From Polytrichum commune (taxonomy: Eukaryota > Streptophyta > Polytrichopsida > Polytrichales > Polytrichaceae), in NCBI GenBank assembly GCA_950295325.1, contig OX485803.1, positions 59,721,554-59,785,553 of the forward strand: 64,000 nt of DNA, read 5' to 3'. Positions 22,160 through 34,700 of this stretch are shown in pieces. Within the stretch, counting starts at the first letter, position 1. Every line of letters starts with the position of its first letter. Under the pieces are notes generated by a model. The model worked only from the letters and a program-made list of their open reading frames with translations. It was not told where the DNA came from and did no database searches. The position numbers were made by a program, and so were the translations under genes.

Positions 22160-22665
22160 AAAATCAACATCTCATCGACAAGCATTACAGAGGGCGCAAA
22201 AACTTGTAGAAAAGGCTCAGAAGGACGCAACATCAAAACCACAATGTCAGAAGAAAGGAAGGACAGAGGCTGTTCTAGATCTCAATGAGGACGATCCTGA
22301 TGAGGATCTCCAGGATCAAGCCAGGGTGCAAGATGCATAGGCCAAGCTCCTTCAGGCACAAACCCTCATCCAGGCATCTACGAAGCCTAAGAGGAAAACT
22401 AGGGTTGGTAAGATCCAGGCTGGAATGTCCATCAAGAGAGGATGTCAATGTAATTTTGTTGCCAAACAATTACTTCTAGATGAATCTCTTTGCACAATTC
22501 ATTTTCATTGCATGACACATACTAATAAGGACGGAAAGCCCTGTCATGGCACTGAGTTTGGAAGGCAGAGGGCTGGCTTATCGGGTCGTTTGTCCACGAC
22601 AACAAAACAATGGATAGCTGATACACTTAGATCTCGGAAGTCGTCTGCTCATGTTATGGCAGAGC
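22160..22665 (+). pseudogene. Zinc-finger-like transposase N-terminal fragment
   Basis: One frame runs from KLVEKAQKDA through LDLNEDDPDEDLQDQ, is broken by a TAG at 22,338-22,340, and continues through KPKRKTRVGK and RGCQCNFVAKQLLLDE to THTNKDGKPCHG before entering the right arm. The C-x-C followed by clustered His and Cys (HFHCMTH, CHG) resembles the WRKY-GCM1/FLYWCH-type fingers at the N-terminus of Mutator-like transposases. The DDE catalytic region is absent, so the copy is non-autonomous. Confidence 0.45.
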
Positions 22666-23438
22666 CCTCAGATCCAAGATCCAGTCCATGGGCTTCGCTG
22701 CCACCACGAAATTGTCTCCCTTTCTTGGATCCATTGCAACCCTAAACAAAAAACGCCCTGTCCATCGCCCTCAGATCCAAGATGTGGTTCATGTGCTTGG
22801 CCGGATGCCATGAAATTGTGTCCCTCTCATGGATCCATTCCATTTTTTGGAGCAACGCCCTGTCCTACAACCTCAGAACCAAGATCTAGTGCATATGCAT
22901 GGCCGCCGCCATGTTCTTGACAACCACACCAAAGCTCCTCACATCATTGCAACAACCATGAGCAAAGCAAAACCAAAAAAATTCAAATGAAAGGCGGGTG
23001 CACTAAATTGTGTCCCTCTCATGGATCCATTTCATTTTTTGGAGCAGCGCCCTGTCCTACAACCTCAGAACCAAGATCTAGTGCATATGCATGGCCGCCG
23101 CCATGTTCTTGACAAACACACCAAAGCTCCTCACATCATTGCAACAGCCATGAGCAAAGCAAAACCAAAAAAATTCAAATGAAAGGCGGGTGCACTAGTA
23201 AAGGTGGAGGGCGGGGCGGGCAGCCAGGCTGGAAGCCGGCCGGAAAACCGGGCGTCTGTCCAGGCTGGAGGCCAGGCGGGAATCCATGTTGGAGGCCGGG
23301 CTGGACACCGGGTGGACAGGGTCGGGGGATTAGGCCAGGGTCGGGTGTCCGAACCTCTGGCTTTTTTGGGGCTGCCCTTGCCCGCCGCCCTGACAGCTAC
23401 AACGCTCGTCGGGGATATTTAGGCAGCCCCCAGTAAAG

Positions 23439-23800
23439 GCACCCATTCCCAATCAAGACCCCAACATCAATCTATAGGGTATTGAAATTTCAATCAGGCA
23501 TGGACTGAATTTAAATCTTGCTAGGATTGAATTTCGATCTGGTGGAATCAATAGTACCATGTCACATGTCATGGTTTTGAGTGTTGAAGTGAGGAGAAAC
23601 GATCGATTATGGCAGACTCTAGACATTGATAATATGTTCAGACCAACTTTAGGTCTAAAAAAATTAGAGTGATTTCAATTTAAGGAATAAAATTACCAAA
23701 AATTTACAGTCCTCTTTGTTTCTATCTTTATACACATGAAAAATTTGCACCGCCTTATACTTCTCTATATTTGGCAAACAAATATCTTAAGTGATCGATT
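23439..23800 (+). mobile_element. LINE 3'-UTR fragment, second copy
   Basis: Follows the right target duplication and matches 4,113-4,480 (ATCAAGACCCCA-CATCAATC, GCAGACTCTAGACATTG, AGGAATAAAATTACCAAA, GAAAAATTTGCACC). About 75% identical by eye with small insertions. Confidence 0.7.
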
Positions 23801-24787
23801 ACAGGCGCCTATTTTTATTCATGAAGCCAAGGAGGTAGACCCACAAAGCACAAAGGGGGTCAGAATCCGGGATGCAAGGTGACGGTTTTGCAACCGAACT
23901 AGTTGGGATCATGGAGGTGGCCATGTGGCCTTCTGCACCATTACTATTTTGGCTTTGATATAGCTTGGGTCTAGTACACAACTATGTTGTGTTGGTTCTA
24001 GTCAATGAAGGTGGGGGTCCTCATCATTTGCAAGGTCGTCATATACAGGGCCTAGGAATTGGTTTAAGGAAGCTAGTGGTTTTGACCTTAAATATTAATC
24101 AAATAATTAATTGAGGCTAAATTCTTTTGTTGTTGTTATACCTATGTTTGGCCCAAAGGTTAATATGAATAAATTTTTATATATCAACCAAATAGTCATA
24201 TGTATGTGTAATAACTTAAAGTGTTGGTTTAAGCATCCTCTACGTTGTAACATGTCTACAATTACTAGTGTGGCGACTGCTGAATGGCTCCTACCATTAG
24301 GGATCACTTCATAGTTGATTTGGCCAGTGAGAGCCATTGGCTGTAACTAATGTTGGTATGAACCATTGACCAGTGACCCGCACCAATATGTGTGGGTGGG
24401 CTATTAGTAACTGGGAAGGAGACCCATTCTAATAGTTAGGTAGCTAAGGCGGACTCATTCAAGGGACGTTTACACTCAATGAACAAAGAGAACCAACCTT
24501 TGATTGAGTTTGAGGAATGATTGGTTGAAATCCAAGACTTCATGGAAGTTACCCATCTTTTTAGAGGAATTTAGAGAATATACCTCAAATTAATAAACAA
24601 AGAGCCAAAAGATGTCAACATGTAACTAGTTGGACTTGGAAGCACTAGGATCTCAACCCATTACATTCAAAAATCTCCCAGGCACTATTTAAGCTTACAT
24701 TGGGGGTGGGGGTAGTGGTTTCCTTTCTTTGGTTCTTTACATGGATAAGATAAATGTTAACCATTCCTACGACTATATTTGACCCAT
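23801..24787. other. Gene-free stretch
   Basis: Only short random ORFs. No gene, RNA or repeat recognised. Confidence 0.5.
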
Positions 24788-24940
24788 CACTACTAGCATA
24801 TGAGTCCTATGCAATCGTCCCATGTCAATGAACGAACAATGCAAATCTACCATTGGGCTAGACTTGTAAATTTTCAAGTTACGTAGGACAAGGTTTCTAG
24901 TGATGTATGTCAATTTTCTAGGACTCATATGCTTGTAGTG
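24788..24940. mobile_element. CACTA-type MITE (family D), copy 1
   Basis: Left end CACTACTAGCATATGAGTCC; the reverse complement of the right end is CACTACAAGCATATGAGTCC. The 3-bp direct repeat CAT flanks it (24,785-24,787 and 24,941-24,943), the CACTA target length. The 153-bp element is non-coding and has a second copy at 37,828-37,984. Confidence 0.85.
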
Positions 24941-27230
24941 CATCAACCCCCTTACTTTGCGTGGTTACTCACTCTTGGGGCATGTTCATGTTTATGTGAC
25001 ATCATTAGAGAGTTTCAAGGCCAAGGTCCAAGGAAAAAGTTGAGGAGGCAGTCACTTTAAAAGGTCATTTACACTATGAGTGGTTGTGGTTGTGGTTTAC
25101 TTTCTTTGATTCTATTACCTAGGAGAATGTGCAATAAGCCAACTATCCCAACAAGCCCCTTCCTTGGGGTGCTTGTCTTGTTTATGTGGCATCACTAAAG
25201 AGCTTCAAGACCGAGGTTTGGATTGCAAGTTCAGGAGACAATTCCTTTGACAATACAATCCAAAGCCAACAAGGATAATAATCACTTTAATTGTTTTCTC
25301 AAGCCCAAGACCTTAACCAATGATAGATTGTGATTTAAAAGACCCACCCCACCATCAACCACAACCGCACGGATTCTCACAAGACAAGTGTGAATGACAA
25401 GCATCATAGTTGTTGTTGATTACAACAATTAACCACGATCACGACCATAACCACAACCACATCCACCATTGCAATGTAAATGGCTCTTCAATCCCTTTCC
25501 CTTGTAGGAAGAACACTAAAAGCATTTCTAATCAGACCACCACATCTCCTTCCACTTGCTTCTCCAAAGTGGCGGCATAGGAGCTTGTGAAGTGGTGTAT
25601 GGAGAGGATTTAACCTGTAAATATAATTAGGCTCATGGGGAGGTTTGTGTGGTTGGTCATTGTTGCATGATCATACAAACATGCAATTATACGCTATAAT
25701 CTTCTAACTTCTAGACACATGGACAACTAAAAACTTCCATGAACAATCCTAACTTTATAGAGATGTCATTCATTTAGTTAGAAGGGTGCATATGTTTTAA
25801 ATAAACTATTGAATTAGATTGAAGTGATTTAAACGATTTTGGATTTTTTTTTGCTTTGGCCTTTAAGGGCTATATTGGTGGAGGTACCACTACTACAACA
25901 CCAATAGCTAAACTAAACGTAATCGCAACATGTGTAATATTAATGAGATGCAAGCACAGTGTAGTGGACAACTCTTGATCCATACATTGGTTTAAATGAA
26001 AGCGATTCAAAATTATATATTGAGTTTGATTTTTTGTGAAAAATCATATACATTTTAAAAACACATTGGTGTACAAAGCCAAGCAACTTATGTTGGCAAA
26101 AAAAATTTCAAAAAATGTCTACATATTTTAGAAGAAGATGCAAGTGGTATGCAAGTAGGTGGTATTGAACAAGTAATTGTCTAATATTTAAATATGATAA
26201 AGTTACATTAATTGATAAAATTATGATGACCTCAATTTCATAATGAATTCAAAGAAAATGAATGACAATTAACTCCAAAAATATGTAAAGTCATGAAATT
26301 TACATCTAAAATCAAACTGTCATTTTCTTTTGAGCATCAAATTTAATATTAAATATTTAAGATCTCATCTTGATATTCTATATTTGAGTACTTAAAAAAC
26401 AATAGAAGGCACCATGAAAATTTTCCAATTTTAACAACATTTGACTACTACTTTTAGACGTTTGACCAAAAACGAACCATGATGCCATTTTTTGGTCTAC
26501 TTAACCAAGCTTGCACCCCATTGGGCATGTGTTAATATCTATATAGTAAGGTAACATGCCCTATTATAGATCTTGAGCATATTTTGCTATTTATTACATT
26601 GGTTGTTGGCATAAATGTTTTTCATGTGTTGAGGAAGTGAACAAAATTTTGCCATATATTTTTTTGAATTTTTTTGAAGTAGTTGTGTATTCTCAAAGTA
26701 TTTTTGCTAGAGTGTGCTATAATAGATTTCAAAAGGTTACAATTTAGACTCAAACACCTCCTATTTTTGGGAATCAATCCTTTTTCCATCTATGACCTCT
26801 TAGTCTATCTTTACACACTCATCATGTGTCTTGGAACCAACACCTAATGAACTAATTACACACTAACTTGGCTAAAATTATACTTGCCAAGTGGCTTATA
26901 TCCCAACACCCTAGCCAACCAATCACATGATAGGAAAAGGAAGGATTTCTCTTGTCCTTGTAATTATGCTTACGTTGTCGTACTTCCTTGGTAAGATGAA
27001 TCCACAAAAGTGCAAGCTTAATTTCATGATTTTTTAACCAATTTAGCAATATGTTCTACCAATTTAATTGGTGTCATGAACCAAGTTTGATATATAGACA
27101 ACCAATTTAGCTTGAACTTTCAACCAATTTCACTACATCTTGTGGAGAATTTCATGATTTGGCACCCATATTCACAACTTCACAAAACCAATTTCATGAA
27201 TTGTATAACCTTATTTCACAAAGAACGGTA
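24941..27230. other. Gene-free stretch, 2.3 kb
   Basis: AT-rich with CCAC/ACAACCA-rich patches at about 25,350-25,470. No gene or transposon end recognised. Confidence 0.45.
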
Positions 27231-27235
27231 CATCA

Positions 27236-28024
27236 TGTATGAGATTCTCTTAATTCATCCTCACAACTAGCTCTACCAAATTTTTGATTTACCTCTCTTC
27301 TCCAACCTTGGACCATGTCTGCAATGATTTCTTGTCTGCCATCATTCATGTGACCTAATAATGGTCATTGATCTTGGAGATCATTCCACCAAACATGACT
27401 TTTGATGTGTCCAAATACTCATTGTGCATCATTTAGAAATGGACTATATGATGGCAAACGGAAGTAGATGTGTCCAAGATCTTCAAAAGCTTGTCGATGT
27501 GTTAATGAGGACAACCTTTGTCTATTAAAGGCTAGCAATGACCTTGAATTCAAAGAACTTATATGTATTGTAGGCAACAAATGTAACATCGTGTGCAGAG
27601 ACTCCTTCATTACTAACGGCAACTACCAAAGATGAATTTCAACCCCTTTGAGTTGGATGAATTCGTTGACAATCTTTGTCCTTGACGTGTCAAATGTAAA
27701 TTGAAACCAATCATATCCACATATACAAGTAGTGATGGCATGTCCCGGCCACCGACTTGGTGACTATATCATTCAACAAAAGTATATTGAAATTTAAAAA
27801 TACGATGGCTTTTTCATTTTACATTCACGATTGTCAATGATACTCTGAATGTCTTCTTCAGAATAAAGCTCACGTGAAGACAATTCTAAAAGCACTCCAA
27901 TCTTGCCATTCTCAATGTTGCTCGTGTTGGGTTGACCCATGGACCTCACTTGACCCTTCCAAGTGACATAGGTCCCCTCAAAATGGACAGTGGTGATCAT
28001 AAACATTTTGACTTCAACAACCAA
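27236..28024 (-). pseudogene. Degenerate Tc1/mariner-type (DDE_3) transposase
   Basis: Read on the minus strand, fragments in changing frames line up with Tc1/mariner/IS630-like transposases: LVYVDMIGFNLHLTRQGQRL (first catalytic Asp region), VAVSNEGVSAHDVTF, RQAFEDLGHIYFRLPSYSPF followed by LN (the PPYSPxLNP box), then VFGHIKSHVW and EIIADMVQGWRREV. An upstream frame at 27,794-28,024 (NIENGKIGVLLELSS, SEEDIQSIID) fits the N-terminal helix-turn-helix part. Stops and frameshifts (for example TGA near 27,421) make it non-functional. Terminal repeats were not found. Confidence 0.7.
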
Positions 28025-28187
28025 TGGATTGCATTTGCAATCCTTATAATAATATAATTAGTGTTCTTGTTGAAGTACGTAGTTGCCCACCCTGGAGAAA
28101 AGTTGGTGTTGGAACTGGATGCTTCTACCTTACATGTTGTGAACCATTACCCCCAAAAACTTTGTGATGTGGTTGAAGACTATTAGG

Positions 28188-28290
28188 CTACACTGTTCAT
28201 GGTATTGAATGTCACTTACTATTTGAAGTTACACAATACTACAACTCTTTACTAAGAAGGTAAGTTTTTACCAAGTAAAACTAATCTTGA
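28188..28290 (+). mobile_element. MITE family B, partial copy
   Basis: CTACACTGTTCATGGTATTG followed by AATGTCACTTACTATTTGAA and GTTACACAATA matches the left half of family B. The right end is not recognisable. Confidence 0.55.
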
Positions 28291-28482
28291 ATGAAAAAAA
28301 ATCAAGAGACCCTTGCCTCCAAAAGCTCTTTCATGAAACCCCTATCCCCAAAAGCTCACAGGGGCAAGGTTAACATCTGCCGTGAGTGAGCTTGAATGAG
28401 TAGCCAAAAATATAACAAGATCTTCACAAACCTCTCGCATGATAAGGTCATGACACAACCCTCATACATGGGAGAAAAACAA

Positions 28483-28842
28483 CTACACTAAATGTGATAT
28501 TTGGTGTCACCAATTCTAATCGTCTTGCTCAAAACTTATTTAAAACCGTGGTGTAGTGTCACCAACACTAAATGTTAACCCAACATTATTTATCATTCCT
28601 TGTAAACAATTTCGGGGATTATAGATTTACAGTGTTGCAATTATTGTCACTCACCAAGTGATTTTTCATCCAAATTTCTATCATCCATGACAATATTTCG
28701 TCACAAGTTGCTGACAAGAGAAGGTAGGGTATTGGCCAATTGATGAGCTCATCCATCATCCATGATAATATATGTTCAATTATTCATAAGAAATGTCATC
28801 CGAAGATTTACCATATGATGCTAAATATCATATTTAGTGTAG
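28483..28842 (+). mobile_element. MITE family A, copy 2
   Basis: A 360-bp full-length copy with tips CTACACTAAATGTGATATTT and the inverse of CTACACTAAATATGATATTT. The interior matches 15,935-16,311. Confidence 0.85.
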
Positions 28843-28859
28843 TGTTTCCTTGTCCTACT

Positions 28860-29164
28860 CAGGGCTGGCACCACACGGTTTCTTAAAGTTGGTTTTTTCG
28901 TAGTTTTTTTAAAAACCCAATCATTTGAGGTCCAACAAAATTCGGATTGATTCGGTTTTATTCGGGTTTTTTTAGCATTAAAACCAAAAATCCAAGCTGA
29001 AAAAAAGTTGGGTTTTTTCCACCCTTGATGATAACTGCCAGTTGGAATACATATGGCGGCAACTAGAATAAAACCATGGTTTTATTCTAAGAAATTGGGG
29101 TTTTTACATTAAAACCCAAAACCCAATGATTTGGTCAACAAAAGTTGGGTTTTTTCCACCCTTG
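28860..29164. mobile_element. Small non-autonomous hAT element
   Basis: Ends CAGGGCTGG and (inverted) CAAGGGTGG, with the 8-bp direct repeat GTCCTACT at 28,852-28,859 and 29,165-29,172. The 305-bp interior is made of GGGTTTTTT / AAAACCC words and is non-coding. It lies 18 bp from a family A MITE. Confidence 0.8.
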
Positions 29165-29172
29165 GTCCTACT

Positions 29173-31712
29173 ACCTGAAAGTGGGCCTTGCACGGCGTCC
29201 TGGGATTCCGCGGCCCTGGGATTTACTTGCTTGAGCTAGGCCACAACCTCATCTTATCCAGTGTCCAAAGAGATTTTTGGGCATAATCGGTCACCATCCT
29301 AGTGTTTTCAAGTCCAACCAGTTACATGCTGACATCTTCTAGTTTTCCTTTAATTAATTTAAGGTATATTCTTTATATTCCTCTAAAAATGATGGGTAAT
29401 TTTCTTGAAGTCTTGAACTTCAACCGGTCATTTCTCAAACTCAGCCGGTTCATCTGTAAGGAACAACCAGTTCTCCCCGTTCATTTAATCTTACCCTCTC
29501 CCAGAAAATACTTTGGATGCTTGGCTGGAGGAATAAAATTGTGGCTTGGCCATAGCACCAAAAACCACACTCTATGTGCGCTCCAGTTGAAGCGATGACT
29601 TCTTCATGATGAAGTTATTAATAGTCACGAAACTAGGAACAACACCATCAACATTTAGTTGCATCATTAACCCCTAAGTGCCCAAGCCTTTCGGAATGCA
29701 CTTTTCCTAAGAAATATGTGCATGGCTTTAATACAATCCCCAATGGAGGAATTTGTGTTTTATCCAAAATCTAACCGTATAGATGTTTAAAGAACTTGTT
29801 TATTAGTATGCAGACCAATTTTGAGACCGAGATTGCATAAGAGTTGTGAGATTCAAACAAGAGAAATGTATACATTCTTTTTTTTGTATGCCGCCCCTCC
29901 CCACAATGTTGGTATGATTTGCTCATAAGTGTTTTTAGGAGTTTGAGGTGACACGAACAACTCCAACATGTGAAAGAATACGAAAATGTGATTCCAAAGA
30001 CCCTATGTATGCATATAGAGCTATCCCAATCATTTCGCAATCCTCCTTGCAATTCTTGAAATGCATTTTCTTTATTTTAACACTTGACGATTTGATATTG
30101 CAAATTACTTCACATTGGTAATTGTGAATACTAATATTCGACGGTCAAAAATACGGAATTTTTTTACTCTTTCCACTACGACACTTTTCAAAAGAAATGA
30201 ATAATGAGAACTCTTTGGATGTCTAAAACAAGTACAATAGTCCAATAGTAAAGCACTTTCTCCACCCATTCCCTACATCACGGACATATATGCCTTTGCG
30301 ACCCTCTCTAAAATCGAATATTTACTCTTTTTGGTAAAAAATGCCTCAATCCAAAAGTTGCCCTTCCATACTGCCCGCCAAAAAAATTTACGCGGTCAAA
30401 GGAATTTACCTGCCCACACACAAACGAGCCGAAATTTTTGGTCAACCATATATGGTTGCTCGGGCACTTAGGGGTTAAACGTTATGACGCTACGTGGAAG
30501 TTGGAGGATAAGGGAAGGTCAGTGCGTCCATGCATTCTTAGCGAGAAGGATAATCGTTACTTGGCACGAATGGTGCAAACAAAAGAGCAAAGTATTGTAG
30601 TGAAATGTCAAAGGGTTCTTTGAGAGGTTTCAAATATCATAACATCTTCCCAACAAAGTGCAGGCCTTGTTAAAGGTGAAAGGAGGATGCACCAAATACT
30701 AGCCAAGTAGGATAACATTGATACAAAATGAACAACAAATACTTGGTTTTTCCCTATGTTTTGCAATGCCATCCAACGGGGTTCGTGTGTCCTGGAACAT
30801 AATAATGTCAGAGGTGTCAAAAATAATGCAACACCCCAAATTCACATTTTTACCATTTACCATTGGCACGTGGGAGTCTGATCACCATGGAAACTGATGT
30901 GAGATTGGCTACATACTTTATTTAGACGATGTTGGTATAACTTGATGTAAGGATTTCCCGTTTCCAAGATTATGTTAATTTTCTACATTGGTAAAGGATG
31001 TTGCATTACTTTTGGAAGTCACTTATAACATTCATGCATGTTTGGTGAAACTGATAAAATCAAACTCAACTGTTGAGTTTGCTACATTACGGGTGATCAT
31101 GCTCTCATGACACAAAGGCTTTTTTCTTGTCAAGGGGCCAGTGTTAGTTGGACCCCTCTTCCTACTAGTGTAAAGCGCTCCACATGTTCCATGTGGAGAT
31201 ACACTTTAGTTCATAGTCAAAGTAACCGCCACATGAAGATATGATCAAACCACTACTCATGGACACCCGGTGGGTGGAAACACAACACCTCGTCTCTAGA
31301 CATTATGGGTATTTAACTTACACACTTTTCCAACAAATGCAACGTGGTTTCCTCTGATGATGAAAGAGATGCTGTGGGAGGCATCCAAGTAGGTGGTACT
31401 ACGTAGAACTTTAGAACACTTTTTATATATATTCCTGACCTCTTTTTGGCTTTCACGGAGCTGTTTGGTACCTATTATTAAGTCTGTAAACTTCAAATGG
31501 GAGTTGTCTCATGGCAACTTGCTGTCTATAGTTTCTCCCACACCAGCATACCTCTAGAACTAACTTATCCCGAGGAATTATGTCATGAGGAGAATCGAAG
31601 GGTAGTTGGGAGGAGCTGGAGTGCTGATGACATTATGATACACGGGCTACTTGTATGATTAATTGGCACATGTATCATTAAGTTCAGCATGGTCTGAGGG
31701 ATTGATTGCAAT
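29173..31712. other. Gene-free stretch, 2.5 kb, upstream of ENT copy 1
   Basis: Short random ORFs only. AACCGGT / CCAACCAGTT words recur at 29,315-29,475. The ENT promoter must lie at the right end, but no confident TATA or motif is assigned. Confidence 0.45.
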
Positions 31713-34700
31713 ATGGGGGCCGAGATTAATGCGTTTGAGCAACAAGCCCCGCATCCTCCTGTGAAGGTAAAGTTTGTATGTGTATAATTTACATGTTAAA
31801 CATACAGGGTATAGAGCACTGAAGCGGCTTCATTAATATTGAGATCTGGAGGATAGTCACCATGATAAGAAATGAACAAGTGTGCTGTAATTGCAGGACT
31901 CCAAACTTTCTCGAAGTAAAGGAAGCTGATAGTTTTTCATTTTGAGACGTCAGAAGCTTATATGTTACATGGGATTGCATGGTTGGGTCCTTGAAGTACA
32001 TTCACTACAGGAATTGCAAGGTTGTACCGGATGGTTAATTTGAAGTCTATGAATGTGGACTGGAGATTTATAGTAGATCATAAAACCATCTAACCTAGCT
32101 AGTGGAACACGTGATCCTTGTAGTGATCGGAGGAAATCCGTTTCTTGAGCAGAAATCGAATAAGATTTGTTCTCACAAGATTTAAGAATGTTACATTTGT
32201 TTCATCTTAGGAATTTACAACAGTGACATTACTACAATAGTGGGGACGTCAACCTTTCAAGTATGGGCATGTTACAAATGACATGAATGAGCTGTGTTTC
32301 CAAGATTCAGCCTTAACTCGGTCAGGAAGGGCCCATTGTTAAGGTTATTGGGAACGAGCCTTGCCATTGAATGCTTAGAAAATCAGCATCAATGGTCCAT
32401 GTGGTATTAATGCTCTTAGTTGGCCTAGTTTGAGGATGTTTTGGAGGAGTGGCAAGTGTCAATGTCCTCACAGAAGTTTATTGAGATATAGCACTTTCAG
32501 AGAAGCCCCTTTTGCCTCTTGTCTAATTTCATGTTATTCTAGGTTTAAGCCGTTTGCACAGCGAATGAAAGGCGATTTCCGGTTAGGGCTACTCTCTCCT
32601 CTCACCAAAAATCTTCAAACTACTATGGTTGTGCAACATATTCATGAAAAGAAAAAAACACCGATGTATGAGTATTCTATGTGCAGGACCATTTCTGGGC
32701 ATGTGTGCTGTGCATGTTGCTCGGGACAACGTTCCTCTTGCCCTGGCAAGTGGTCATCACCGTCCAAGATTACTACTATGTTTTATTTCCTGTGAGTACA
32801 CCAACACAAATTACAGTTGCAGTTCTTAAGGGAGTAAGCGGAATGCAAGTAGCAACATTGGTAGCAATTTTGCTATTACTGGCTTTAGGTAATGTTTTTA
32901 CCAGTGGCTCTGACTGTTGATCTGAAATGTAGCACTGCCTTCTTAGTTTGAGTTTAGAAGGATCTCTAATATGGAATAATTTTATCTGTCTGGTGATGGG
33001 CAGCATTACCACCCTTCTCGAGTTTTCACATTGATTTACGAACCCATGGCACTGCTCTTGACCTTCACCTTCACCTGGTACGAGGCACGCGTCAGCTCCC
33101 GGATGCGAGTCCTTGTTGGCTATGGCAGTTTCATTACCATCCTACTGTTGATGATTTTAGTAAGTGACATTCTTTCACAATATCCTCTCATACTCATCAT
33201 CAAATTATTGTCCTCCATCGATCATTACATCCAAGGTAGATATAGGTCTTAAATGGTTACTTTTTCCAAACAGCCGACTTCTCCTGGGATATGAAACACG
33301 CAATTGGTAAGTGATGGTTAGCAAGTCCAAATCAAAGCTGTAGCCACTTTCCTCATAATTTTGGAAGCTCACATGCATATCTTGTTCATTATGAAAGTGA
33401 GGATTCTTGTGCTAATTAAATGGTCATATAGCTCTCCCTCCCCCCAATCAAGTTGATTGTAGAATGGTTATTTTGAGCATGTCATTTTCGTATCCGTTCT
33501 TGGAGCCACACCAAACCACATACCACTCAAATATTTGCATCCTAATAAGAAAATCAACCAAATAAGGGTTGTCTACCTTAATTGATCTAATTGCAAGTTG
33601 CCGCGGACAACTCCATAAGCTGTACTTAACATGCTAATGGTTGCACATACTACAAGAATTGAGGTTCAATAAGGTACACGTGTGTTATTCGGATACTTTT
33701 CTCTCTACACCCGCTTCTTGTAGGACATGAAACACACAATTAGTGTGAGATGATTTGCAAATCCAAATCGTGTCTGTAGCCATTTGCCTCATAATTCGAG
33801 AGCTCATATGACTATCTTATTCACTATCAAAGTGAAGATTCTTCTGCTCTTGAGGTGGTCATATACGTCCCCCTATCATGTTGACTGTTGAGCCAAGAAT
33901 AGTCAGCATATTTTTAGCATGCAGTCCCATCTCTTTTAAACACATGTCTTTTTGGTGTCCGTTCTTAGATCCACACCTAACCACATATCACTCAAATTTA
34001 GTAATCTCTGTTATTGCTATGTTGGATCTAGGCACGCCTACCTTAGCTAAGTTAACACAAGCTATTTAAATGAAAGATGGAATGATCCTCAATTTGCTTG
34101 GAAGCAGATGTCAAACTCTCAGTGATAGATGATGGCAATTATGAAACTAATTCTAAGATATTTGATCCTCCAGGTGGATCTCGCAACAGCAGGTCATGGA
34201 AGTTTGGGGGCTTACATAGCTTTGTGTTTCATTATTGCTGCACTGGGAAGTTTTGATGGGGTTGCACAAGGTGCACTCCTTGGTGATCTCGCATATATGA
34301 AACCAATTTATATGCAGGTTCTAATTTGCTCTCTCTTCCACTTTTTTCTCTGTGCATGCTAGATCCATGAATTAAACGCCACTCTTGACCCGCTTCAAAC
34401 AGGAACTGAATGTGGTGTTGTTTCTTTTCTTTTCCTTTTGAATGTTGCAGGCCTACGTTGCTGGAATTGCAATGTCTGGGTTAGTTGCAAGTGTATTGCG
34501 CTTGGTCACAAAGGCCGCGCTTGGTAACAGTCACTCAGGACTTCGGAAAGGCGCCTGTGAGTTTCCATTCTTTAAAAAAAAAAATTTGGTTCAGTATGGG
34601 ATATATTATAGAGACATATGATATAATTTAATGTAGCAAGCTCAGATATGGCAGCTGACATCTGTTGATCTGATGTTTGGTGCGTGTACCAATGTTGGTC

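Larger units (their letters stand above)
19927..23431. mobile_element. Foldback-type DNA transposon, 3.5 kb, with ~760-bp inverted arms
   Basis: The left arm (19,927 to about 20,690) is the reverse complement of the right arm (about 22,672 to 23,431) with few mismatches. The tips are GGGGGCTGCCTAAATA and its inverse. A 7-bp direct repeat AGTAAAG flanks it at 19,920-19,926 and 23,432-23,438 (8 bp if the G-run slipped). Each arm has a GC-rich tip of about 230 bp, then a 192-bp unit duplicated in tandem, then the start of a ~104-bp repeat series. The centre carries decayed ORFs, one with a zinc-finger-like Cys/His pattern seen in MULE-type transposases. Near-identical arms and an intact target duplication suggest recent movement. 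Mutator-like (long arms) or another foldback type are both possible; the TSD length does not settle it. Confidence 0.85.
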
